This document shows positions 1-10,700 of a stretch of 64,000 bases of DNA, piece by piece. The position numbers and the translations under genes are program-made. Under the pieces are notes generated by a model that saw only the letters and a program-made list of their open reading frames with translations, searched no databases and had not been told where the DNA came from. The stretch is from Cryomorpha sp963748925 (GTDB taxonomy: Bacteria > Bacteroidota > Bacteroidia > Flavobacteriales_D > Cryomorphaceae). Each line of letters begins with the position of its first letter. Position 1 is the stretch's first letter. The stretch is taken from positions 1-64,000 of the forward strand of contig CAVVKG010000007.1 in the NCBI GenBank assembly GCA_963748925.1. Reading direction: 5' to 3'.

Positions 1-91
1 CGCAGCATCATGCCTATGGCTTGATCCGAAGGTCTGCGCTGCTGCGGAATTATTTCCAATCGACTCTAAGCCACATACAAAATAATCCACC

Positions 92-984
92 AAGAATGTC
101 GCCCATTCAGGGCTCTAATGAATATCCCTAAATAAACATAGGGTTCCACAGCGAGCTGTTACACCCTATGCTATCATACTTCACGCCTTCAGCGATAACC
201 AAAACTGACCTTGTAAGGGTCAAATGTCTGTAGTATATAACCCTACAACAAACCCCCGACCCAGCGGTCGCACACAACAAACCACAACATTTCAAAAGAT
301 CAATCCATCAACCCTCAGCTCCGCATCTCGATACAACCTGCAACCTAAGGACTTGTACGCTGTGTTTAGCGAAGCATGGCGCCTACAATTCCTAAGCCTG
401 CAGCCCACTCGATGTGACGTACCTTTGGGAATCATGAGCGAATTAAAACCAATCGAATCCGAAGAATTAGTCCTTGAAAACGAATGTAAAAGTGCGCAGG
501 CCATGAGCTAAAAGGCGGGCCGGCGTGGGCTGTGAATGGAAAAAGCACAGATTCCGACTGAAAGGCGTTTACGTTTGCACCCCAGCGACTAAAAGGAGTC
601 CGTATGGATGCACTACTTTCAGATCGAGATCGTGCTTTTTCCAGAGCGGGAAGAAGCTTTTTTTAGCTCTTGAACTTTTGTTCCTTTTGTTTCAAGACAA
701 CCGAAGGCTGAGCCTGAGCTCAGGAATACATATAAAATGAACACGCATGACCTAAAAGGAAATGAAAAGAATGTCGCCCATTCATGCCTCTAATCGTTAT
801 CACCAAAAACATAGCGTTTCACAGCAAGGCAGCCCGGTATGGGCGTCCAAAACACAAACGGAGTTTACCACGTCTTTAGATCAAGCAGAAGGCATGGCCC
901 TAGGCGTGGCGCCTTCAGCGCTAACCAAAATCCGACACTGTCCATACGAACATCCTGTGGTTGTGAGGGCCAAATATCTGTAGT
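92..984. repeat. Pair of degenerate direct repeats with hairpin
   Basis: Two imperfect copies lie at about 92-234 and 767-984. Both begin with AAGAATGTCGCCCATTCA, share CGCCTTCAGCG near their middle, and end with CAAATnTCTGTAGT. The second copy carries about 75 extra bases. Copy one contains a perfect stem CATAGGGT (137-144) / ACCCTATG (163-170) enclosing a nested stem ACAGC (148-152) / GCTGT (155-159). The layout resembles short palindromic intergenic elements that are common in Bacteroidota genomes; that resemblance is from memory. No transposase is visible nearby, and short ORFs running through the region have no recognisable protein character. Confidence 0.6.
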
Positions 985-1064
985 TAAATCTACCCTAAAA
1001 TAAAACCACGAGCCTAAATTCTTTAAATCAGGCCGAAGCCCTCGAATCTAGTTTTTCGGAGGCA

Positions 1065-1145
1065 CCTCAGACGTAAAGACGCGATGCTTCGTGTCTCCCT
1101 TCTCGAAACCCGCGGTGCCCGATACCAGGTGCCCGGTGTCTGAGG
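1065..1145. repeat. Nested inverted repeats (palindromic intergenic element)
   Basis: CCTCAGAC at 1065-1072 is repeated in inverted form as GTCTGAGG at 1138-1145. Inside this frame lies a second palindrome, AGACGCG (1077-1083) / CGTGTCT (1090-1096), with one mismatch and a six-base loop. Similar AGACGCGAT...-type palindromes are scattered through many Bacteroidota intergenic regions (general knowledge). Together with the repeats upstream this accounts for most of the gene-free 1-1353 stretch. A TACTTTTA box at 1321-1328 is the only promoter-like feature before the giant gene starting at 1354, and no TTG was found at the expected spacing. Confidence 0.5.
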
Positions 1146-1353
1146 CTCTCCAAGACTGAAGCCCTCAAAACCCACGAATCCCTCGAAGCCCAACAACCAG
1201 CAACCAAAAACAAACAACTAGCAAGAATTCGCTATACAGAAAAACCCGACAAACAACCACTTAAACCCTTTAAATCAACTAATTTTATCGTTTAATAATC
1301 AGCCCGTCTGAAATTATTTATACTTTTACTATAACAACCAATCCATTTCAACC

Positions 1354-4300
1354 ATGAAATACCTCTACGCCCTCCTCGCTTTTTGTGTATATTTCAATGC
1401 CAATGCACAAACACTCCAGCCCGTAACCTATTCAACTAACGGATTAGTCTACGACATGGATCACGATGAAAACAACCTCTACATTGGTGGAAGCTTCTCG
1501 GAAATAGGTTTAAAAACAAACTACTTTACAGTATTCCCGGAAGGAGAAGACAGACCTGAATTTGACCTCCTCCAACCAAATAGCACCATTGAAGTTACAC
1601 TGCCCGATGGAAATGGCGGATGGTACATAGGCGGCTCATTCTCGCAAATAAACGGAGTACCCGCCCTGAGGATAGCACACATATTAAACAACAATACCCT
1701 CGATCCCGACTTTGATCTCAGCCTCAACAATGCGGCCCTTTCTCTTTTTCTTGTTGGAGACGACCTATACGTCGGTGGCCACTTCACTAATGCAAACTCT
1801 ATAGATGTAAACCGCCTGATCAGGGTAAATAAAAACACCGGGGCGATTGACAACTCATGGCTTCCCGGCATTCTCAACGGCAGTGTTGAATCATTATTTG
1901 CATCAGGCGATATCGTACACGTCGGTGGAGGCTTTAACGTTATATCCGGATCGGGAAATCAACAATATTATGCCCAGTTTGATATCAACACCGCATTGCC
2001 GGTTACTTCCTTTTCGGTAAATAGCACCGTAGCCGACATGGTAGCCGATGGAAACAACCTCTACCTTTCCGGTTCTTTTAGCCAGGCCGGCTCATACAAA
2101 TCTTACCTCCTCTCGTTTGATGAAGAAGACATATTTCCCGATCAGCTTTTTCCCGATGCCAACTCTACAATAGAAGTAATAGAACCGGATGGAAATGGCG
2201 GTTACTACGTAGGCGGATCATTCTCGCAATTGAATGGCGAAACCCAAAGCCGGGTGGCCCATATCCTCCCCGACGCAACCGTCGACCCTGACTTTTCAAT
2301 TACCATAAACTCTACCGTACACAGCATTGCCCTCATTGACGGAACAGACTTATACATAGGAGGATCTTTTACTCAGATAAATGGAGAAAGTGTAACTTAT
2401 GTAGCTCGCCTCGACCCTGCTACAGGCGCCCTGGACAACACCTGGCTGCCAACCCTCAACAGCACTGTTAACGCTATTGCCGTGACCGGCAACACAGTCC
2501 ACCTCGGTGGATCGTTTTCTGCAGTAAACGGATTTCCGCATACCCAATATTATGCTGCCATAGATAAAATTACCGCCGAAACAATTCAAACAGAATCGCC
2601 TAACTCCACTGTTAATGATTTTGAAACCGATGGAAACAATCTTTTCATGTCGGGTAGCTTTGGTGCAACAGGATATAACCAGCCGTATTCGCAATTGCTC
2701 GCTCCCGATAACGATATTCCACTATATGATTTCCCATCAGCCAATAGCACTGTAAACACCGCAATACCCGATGGAAACGGAGGATGGTATATTGCAGGAT
2801 CTTTCACCAATGTAGGAGGAATTTCAGCTCAAAGGCTTGCGCATATTCTTGCCGACAACTCGGTAGATCCAAATTTTGTATTTAGCGCCAACTCTACGGT
2901 AGAAGCACTCCACATTGATGGAAACAACCTATACATCGGCGGAAGCTTTACCACCGTAAATGGCCAAACGGTAAACCGTGTAGCCCGAATAAACAAATCA
3001 ACCGGAGCTCTCGACAATTCCTGGTCGGCCAACCCAAACTCAACGGTTAATTCCATTAGAACCACTTCCGACAAAGTACTGATTGGCGGAAGCTTCTCTG
3101 CAGTAAACGATAATAGCAATGTCCGCTATTTTGCCGCACTAACTAAAACAGATGCCCAACCTTTCCAGTCTCTTACGCCTAATTCTACTGTTAACACCAT
3201 CGAAATCGATGGAAATACAGCATACATTGGTGGGGCATTTTCAGCACTTGAATACGAAACGCGTTACCTGGCAAGCTTTGAGGCAGGTAGCAACATCCCC
3301 GACTTTGTAGACACTGATCCCAATTCGACCATTCACGAAATAATCAGCGACGGATCTGGAGGATATTATATTGCAGGCTCTTTTTCTGCTATCGATGGTT
3401 CCACAGCCAGCCGTGTTGCCCACTTCCTGGCCGATGGCTCACTCGATCCCGCTTTTGCTCCTGTAAATATCAACTCCACGGTAGAATCAATGGCTCTAAA
3501 CGGGTCCGACCTCTACATAGGTGGCTCATTTACAAGTATCAACAGCCAGGCAATTACCCGTCTGGCAAAACTAAATGCAACTACCGGTGCTGCCGACCTA
3601 ACCTTTGCCCCTAACATTAACTCTACGGTAAACGCAATAAAAATTGCCGGTGGACTCATTTACTTCTCCGGTTCATTTACCGAAGTAAACGCCACCACCC
3701 GAAATCGCCTCGCCGCCATTAATCCCGCAGGTGTGCTTCAGGCCTGGAATCCCGATGCCAACTCTACCGTACACGACCTCGAAACGAACGGAACAACAAT
3801 ATTTGCCGGTGGCTCCTTCTCTCAAATTGGTGGCCTTACAGCCAACAGACTTGCCGGAATAAACCCAACAACCGGTGTAATTACTGCTTTTAACCCATCA
3901 GTAAACAGCACTGTAAACGACTTATTAATCTCCGGATCTACCCTATACATTGGCGGAAGCTTTACCCAAATAGACGGCACGGCCAGAACGCGCTTCGCTT
4001 CCCTCAATATTAATACCGGAGCGCTTAATGCGCTTACAATTGACGCAAACAGCACCGTAGAGGCAATCGCCTTAAACGGCAGCGGATTGATTGCCCTTGG
4101 TGGATCGTTTTCTCAAATAAATGGAGAAGACCACCAGCGCTTTTTTGAAGTAGATATAGCCACAGGACTTGGCTCCGGAAGAGATATTAATTTTAACAGT
4201 ACAATACTCGCCCTGCACTATCAGGGTAGTAACTTGATCGCTGGGGGAAGCTTTACTACGGTAAATTCAATAGCCGGTCAGAGGATTGCAGCTTACAACA

Positions 4301-4752
4301 CGCTAGACCTCACGGAAGCACCATCAAATATTGCCAATATAAATTCTACCGTCGAGGATATCATTATCGACAACGGTTTAATTTACTTCGCGGGTAGCTT
4401 TACTTCTGTAAACAGCACCACAAGGCAACGCATTGCTGCAGTTAATATTTCTGACGGAGCACTCACCTCGCTTAACGCGACGATAAACTCAACAGTAGTC
4501 ACTCTGGCGCTAACCGGGACAACACTCTACCTGGGTGGATCATTTAATGAAGTTAATACCACACCACGGTCGAGTGTCGCTTCCCTTGATGTAACCACAG
4601 GAACATTAACCGACTGGAACCCCTCCACGAACTCAACGGTACAAACAATTGCCATAAACGGCTCTGATATTTTTATCGGCGGAAGCTTCTCCTGGTCACA
4701 TTACAAAGACACCGCTACCTCGCCGTCCGCCAGCTCGATTTGCCCGAATTAG
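1354..4752 (+). CDS. Giant T9SS surface protein, N-terminal segment (delta-60-like beta-propeller)
   Basis: First segment of a broken ~4318-residue gene that runs to 14308. It opens with a Sec signal peptide (MKYLYALLAF, hydrophobic stretch, cut near NANA-Q). The rest is tandem beta-propeller blades of 45-60 residues with the shape NSTV...GxxLYIGGSF...RxAxLDxxTG, which fits the delta-60/DUF5122 family. From about 1575 to 3900 the blades form a higher-order unit of four blades, about 582 bp per unit, each opening with a DGNGG or DGSGG turn. Near base 4690 the frame is lost: one C appears to be missing in TTCTCC, after which the reading frame continues as LVTLQRHRYLAVRQLDLPEL, exactly the expected blade continuation. 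The final ~20 residues before the stop at 4752 are therefore out-of-frame. Likely an adhesin or surface structure protein; ligand unknown. Confidence 0.85.
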   Translation: MKYLYALLAFCVYFNANAQTLQPVTYSTNGLVYDMDHDENNLYIGGSFSEIGLKTNYFTVFPEGEDRPEFDLLQPNSTIEVTLPDGNGGWYIGGSFSQINGVPALRIAHILNNNTLDPDFDLSLNNAALSLFLVGDDLYVGGHFTNANSIDVNRLIRVNKNTGAIDNSWLPGILNGSVESLFASGDIVHVGGGFNVISGSGNQQYYAQFDINTALPVTSFSVNSTVADMVADGNNLYLSGSFSQAGSYKSYLLSFDEEDIFPDQLFPDANSTIEVIEPDGNGGYYVGGSFSQLNGETQSRVAHILPDATVDPDFSITINSTVHSIALIDGTDLYIGGSFTQINGESVTYVARLDPATGALDNTWLPTLNSTVNAIAVTGNTVHLGGSFSAVNGFPHTQYYAAIDKITAETIQTESPNSTVNDFETDGNNLFMSGSFGATGYNQPYSQLLAPDNDIPLYDFPSANSTVNTAIPDGNGGWYIAGSFTNVGGISAQRLAHILADNSVDPNFVFSANSTVEALHIDGNNLYIGGSFTTVNGQTVNRVARINKSTGALDNSWSANPNSTVNSIRTTSDKVLIGGSFSAVNDNSNVRYFAALTKTDAQPFQSLTPNSTVNTIEIDGNTAYIGGAFSALEYETRYLASFEAGSNIPDFVDTDPNSTIHEIISDGSGGYYIAGSFSAIDGSTASRVAHFLADGSLDPAFAPVNINSTVESMALNGSDLYIGGSFTSINSQAITRLAKLNATTGAADLTFAPNINSTVNAIKIAGGLIYFSGSFTEVNATTRNRLAAINPAGVLQAWNPDANSTVHDLETNGTTIFAGGSFSQIGGLTANRLAGINPTTGVITAFNPSVNSTVNDLLISGSTLYIGGSFTQIDGTARTRFASLNINTGALNALTIDANSTVEAIALNGSGLIALGGSFSQINGEDHQRFFEVDIATGLGSGRDINFNSTILALHYQGSNLIAGGSFTTVNSIAGQRIAAYNTLDLTEAPSNIANINSTVEDIIIDNGLIYFAGSFTSVNSTTRQRIAAVNISDGALTSLNATINSTVVTLALTGTTLYLGGSFNEVNTTPRSSVASLDVTTGTLTDWNPSTNSTVQTIAINGSDIFIGGSFSWSHYKDTATSPSASSICPN
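4690..4692 (+). other. Frameshift 1 in the giant gene (one base missing)
   Basis: In GGA AGC TTC TCC TGG the frame opened at 1354 reaches a stop at 4750-4752. If one C is added after TCC the text reads GSFSLVTLQRHR..., which lines up with the neighbouring blade GSFNEVNTTPRS... residue for residue and joins the downstream frame without a gap. It may be a sequencing error at a short C run or a real lesion; the sequence alone cannot decide. Confidence 0.8.
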
Positions 4753-7700
4753 ACCAGCTTACTGATGGCAATATAAATTCAACCGTAAATGCACTTCACA
4801 AGAATGGCTCAACCCTATTCGCAGGTGGAAGCTTTACCACTTTCGACGGACAAAGCAGAGCGCGATTCGCCGCATTCGACCTGAATACAAATGCGGTAAC
4901 CAGCCTTAGCATTTCTGCGAACTCAACTATTAATGCCATCGATACACACAACGATAAACTTTATATAGGCGGGTCTTTCTCAGAAATAAATGGAGCCGAC
5001 AGATCGAGAGTTGCATCCTACAATCTCACAACGGATGTACTGTCAGATTTTGATCCCGGACTGAACTCTACCGTAAATGATATAGAAGTTAACAGCGACC
5101 GAATATTGATCGGCGGTAGCTTTAGTGTATCAAATGTGCTCAGCAGCACATACGTAATGGGTGTTGATCTTACAACCGGATTGCCAAACATCCTCTTTTC
5201 AGGCATAAACAGCACAGTAGAAGCGGTGGCTATACAAGGCGACAACCTCTACTTAGGTGGCTATTTCAGCCAGGTGGGCGGTGAATCGCGCAACCGCTTT
5301 GCCTCTGTCAATAAAACGACTGGAGCACTTAACCCGCTTACGCATAATTTTAACAACGTTATATTCGACCTTGCCATCATCGGTGACAATCTCTACGCCG
5401 TCGGAAATTTCTTTACGGTTGATGACCTGCCGCGCTTGCGAGGCGCTTCCATAAACCTGTTAGACGGATCGCTCAATGACTTTAACCCCGGATTTAACAG
5501 CAATGTAATTTCAGTAGCCGGCGATGGATCTAACCTCTCTTTTGGAGGTAGCTTTACCAGAACCCAAACCCTTTCACGTCAAAACTTTGCAGCCATTTCA
5601 TTGGCAACAAATGAACCTCTGACTGATTTTGTTGGCAACACAAATTCGACCATTCTGGCGGTAGAGGCTACTCCAGATGCCGTATATATCGGTGGTTACT
5701 TCTCTCAGGCAGGTGGAGAAACCAGAAACCGGATTGCCTCTTTCGCTACTGCCACTGGAAGCCTTACAGCATTTAATCCTGATGTAATAGGCCATATTAC
5801 CACGATTGAATCCAATGGTAACAACATCTATTTCGCAGGGTCCATATCATCCGTATCAGGAACAGCACGCAGTAATTTTGCAGGCTGGGATGCTTCCGCA
5901 AATAGCCTTCTGACTCTTGAAATTCCTTCTAACGGAAGTATTGAAGACCTCGAAATTGGGAATGATATCCTCTATCTGGGCGGTAGCTTTAACCAGCTGA
6001 TGGGAGAAACCCGAAACCGCATTGGAGCAGTAGATCTTTCCACCGGATTGCTCACCGCCTTTGACCCTTCCGCAAACAGCACCGTAAACACCCTTCAATT
6101 TGACGCAAACTTGCTCTATGCAGGAGGCTCCTTCTCAAACATCGGAGGACAGGCACGCCTGAGAATCGCTGCGCTCAGTATTGCTGATGGATCTGCCAAC
6201 AGCTGGGCCCCAAGCTTTAACAGCACAGTAGAAGATATTGATATTGAGGAGAATTACCTGTTCGCAACAGGAAGCTTTACCTCCCTGGATGGAAATACCG
6301 CCAACCGGCTTGTGCTGATCGACAAAAACTCCGGAGAAAGCATTTTCAACTTTGCTCCTTCGCTAAATTCTACCGGAACGGATGTGAAGTATATTGATGA
6401 AACCCTCTACGTTGGTGGTCACTTCACATCTGTAGGCGAAAATCAAAGCCACTCGTATCTGGCCAGCTGGAATGTTCCTCCTCCCGGCACATCTACCTTC
6501 TCCGCTTCCATGGTTTCAACTACCGATATAAACGGATTTGACATTGCCTGTAACGGACAATCTACCGGTGAGCTGGAAATTACCGTTTCAGGTGGAATTG
6601 CTCCCTACTCCTACACGCTTACAAACACTGCTACACTTACCCGTACCGGAAATATTGCTGGCTCTACTGCCACTGAATCAAACCTGCCCGCAGGAAACTA
6701 CACCCTCTCCGTGGAAGACTCCGACGGCGGAATAGCTGTGGCAAATCTGGCGCTTACCCAGCCTACTCCGGCATTCTCAGTAGCCGCAAACCTTACCTCA
6801 CCGGTTACTACTGTAGATGGTAACGAAGCATCTGTTACTCTTGCCATTACAGGTGGCGTAGCTCCATTTGCTTATTCCTACACCATAGATGGAGGAAGCG
6901 AAACCTCCGGCTCAACGGCTACAAACTCAGCTCTTATCGAAGACCTGGGTGCAGGAAACTACAACTTTGAAATTACTGATGAGAACGGCTGTACAGCCAA
7001 TGCCAGCATACAAATAAATAATTACGTTACCGCCACGGTAGCCCTTACCCTTTGGGATAACATTACTTGTAATGGTGACAATGACGGACGCCTGCGCATT
7101 CAGGTTACCAATGGACTCGCTCCTTACAATTATGTCCTCGATAGCGATGACGATACCTATGACCGTACCGGAACAATAAGCTCTCAGAATGCAGGCAGCA
7201 TCGAAAATAACCTCGGCCCCGGAACGTATAATGTTTCGGTTACCGATATTACAGGAGCGGTTTATACCGCCGGCCCATATGTGCTGGTAGAGCCTGAGGT
7301 GTTAACCGCATCGATAGCAGTGGAACAACACCCATCTGCTCCGGGAGAAAATGATGGATCGTTCACCGTTTCAATTTCAGGAGGTGTGGCAAATTACTCC
7401 ATGCTTATTTATATAAATGATGTAGGAAGCTTTTTCCAGACCGCTACTTCCACCACTGCCACCGTTATAAACCGCGCGGCAGGCTCATACTATGTGGTTC
7501 TTACCGATGCCAATGGATGCCAGATCACCACCAATACAATAGAACTCGTAGCAGGAATAGATCCTTGTATCGACCTCGGTGGCGATAGCGACAACGATGG
7601 AATCTGTGATGACAACGACCCATGTCCGCTCCTTGCTGATCTTGAAAATGGCGACAATTGCGGCATCAACGGAACGGTTGTGAACTGCGAATGTGTCGAA

Positions 7701-10700
7701 GAATGCAACCTCAACTTCCTGAGCCCTGTAACTTCCTGCCTGGAAAACACAGAGGCCGACGATGATTACACTGTCACCATTCCCTATATCGGCATAGACC
7801 CGGATGCTGTAATTACAGTAGGCGGCGGCGCTTGCGCAAATACAAGCATTACCGTGGCGGGAAGCAATCCGGCAACAGTCAATTCAGGTTCTATTCTGCT
7901 TACCGCAAATGAAGGCGATGGCTGCTGGAGCATTACTATCCAAAGCGACCTGTGCGATATCACCCTTTCGGGAGATGCTCCCGCTTGCAACCCTGGCGTG
8001 GACTGTCCCGACCTCGGTCTTAATAATGGCGACCCTTGCGGGGATGGAGGAACAGTCGTTGACTGCCAATGCCTGCTCCCCGATTGTAACGGTGACCTTG
8101 GAGGCGGTGTGGTAGATGCCGACAATGACAACGTTTGTGATGACATCGATAATTGCCTCGGTGAGGCCAACCCAAATCAGGAAGATATGGATGGCGACAA
8201 CCAGGGTGATGCCTGCGATGACGACATTGATGGCGATGGTATTGCCAACAACGAAGATTGTGATCCGCTTGATGATTCTATTGGTCTTCCTCCTACTTGG
8301 TACGCTGACGCCGATGGCGATGGATACGGTACCGATGAAGTAATCACCTCCTGTACCCAACCTGATGGTTACGCTCCGCTAAGCGGAGATTGCGATGATT
8401 CAAATCCCGATCTTAACCCGGGCGACCAGACCCTTACTTTTGCTGGTACCGCAGGATTCCAAAATGCATTTATCAACCCACTTCAAGGAAGCCCAAATAC
8501 TACTTTCAACTTCGCCGTAGTCTATACCGATGTCAATGGAACATTGCCTCCACTCGGCTTCCCGCGTGTACTCCTCGACTTTGAAGGAAATGGTGTATTC
8601 AACAACGCCAATGACAGAGCAATTCTACTCAGCCCTGCCGATCAAAACGACCTCAATACAACCGATGGAAAACTATACGTAGGTTCCATTAATCAGCTCC
8701 CCACAGGTACAAACTGGGAGGCGCGCGTTCAGGTGCAGACCATCGGATGCATTACTGAAATTGGTCCTTTCGATTACCCGGATGTGCTCTCGGAACCCGA
8801 TCTTGAAATCTTTGCCGATGATATCTCTTTCGATAATCCAAACCCGGATGTGTCATCACCGCTTACAATCACTGCAACCGTTAGAAACGTATCTGACCTG
8901 CCCGCAGAGAACTTCGTAATGCACCTCGTGAATCAATTCGATCCGGCTATTGTCTATCCAGATATCACCGTTCCTTTCCTTGCCGGTCAACAATCTACTA
9001 CCGTAGTTTGGGAAATCACAACTCCTTCTGAGCCTTCGTGGAATCCAATGGAAGTGTTTGTTGACTTTACTGATGTAATCGATGAATCAAACGAACTGGA
9101 TAACAGAGCCGTAAGACCATTTACGAATGGAGATTACAATGTACCCGGCGCAATAGTTGTTGATGCCGTTGCTAGCCCTGCTGTGCAGTTTGCCGGTCCG
9201 CAAACTTCAGTTAATGTTTCCGGATACGCATATTATGTTGATACTGCTGTACCTCTCGAAGACCCTAGCGTCGCTGGAGCTACGGTATCCATTGTTAATC
9301 CAATGACCGGCGGAACGGTAGTTGGCAACACAAACTCTCAGGGTTACTTCTCAGTTACCCTTGGTGGTGCAAACACAGAAGGATTTTACTCCGCTACAGG
9401 CGAAGTAACTGACTACACTCTTACCGGACAGTTTAACGTATCATGGCAACTTCTACAGCCTCCATGCCTACCCGATCTTAGAACTGTAATTACGCTAAGT
9501 GATTATCAGATCTTCCCGGGCGAATCTATCGATGGTACAATTACAGTAACAAACATAGGCTGCGCTGCGGTAGAAGTGAATACATTACTGGATGTTACAC
9601 AAACCGGTGGCTTGCCTCTTATCGCAGATGCTACCGTGCCCCCGCTGGCTCCTGGCGAATCCTTCACATACAACTTTACCAACGTGCAGTTTGATGCAGT
9701 TGGCAATTACAATATCTGTGGTATGGCTGATGCCGACTTTATTGTCGCCGAATCAAATGAAGGAAATAATCTGGCATGCAAGACCGTCCAGGTCGTGCCA
9801 CCTCTTCCGGACATCGTTCCCATCAGTGGACCCCTTGGAAATTACTACTTCTGTAACAACCTTCCATTCCCATCATTTTCTATTAGAAATATTGGCTATG
9901 TCCCTACAGGAGAATTTGATTACACGGTAGATGTATTTTATGAAGGGGCACCTTCTGCTACTTACACTCAAAGTGTCGACAACCTCAATGCAGGACAGTC
10001 AATCGGAGTATCGGTTCCTTATGTATACGAAAACCTCGGCTCATACACTTTCACGATTACCTGCGATATCCCTATGCCAATAGGTATCGTTACTGAAATC
10101 TCTGAGTTGAATAACATTGGAAACTACGGCATAAATATTATTCCGTGTAAGCCCGACCTTACCGTACTAACATGTAACCAGCTTGATGTAGACCCTGCCG
10201 ATCTGGAAATTCCGGGAACGGCAACATACACTGCCCGCGTTCGCAATAGCGGAAATGCCACTGCTATCGGTCCGGTTGATTTTGAATTCACCGTGTCAAA
10301 TGGTGAAGTGTACACGCTTCAATACGATAATGATATCGCTCCCGGCGAAACGGTTATCATGACTACCGAAGCCCCATCCGTTGTTTCGGGTACTGCCACC
10401 CTTACGGCAAATGTAGACCAGAACGACCTTATCGATGAGTTTAGCGAAGGCAACAATTCCGCTACGGACTCTCTTTGTTGGGAATACTCTCCTGTGGCAA
10501 AATGTGGATACAACTTCTGGAATACGACTTACTACGAGAATCAATCGGCCTTTTTATCAGTTGGCCTCCGGGCTCAATACTTATACAAAGCATCTGAAGT
10601 AAAAGTACGCTTCGAAGTAAGCGGACCCGGAATTGCCGGTACTGCCTTGCTTGGTGATGCCACTGTGCTAAACGTGGAGCAAAACTGCAACTGTCCTTAC

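Noticed and set aside
224..983. Three short + strand ORFs (224-511, 525-740, 762-983)
   Set aside because: They run through the direct repeats, have odd composition, no start-site context and no protein family character.
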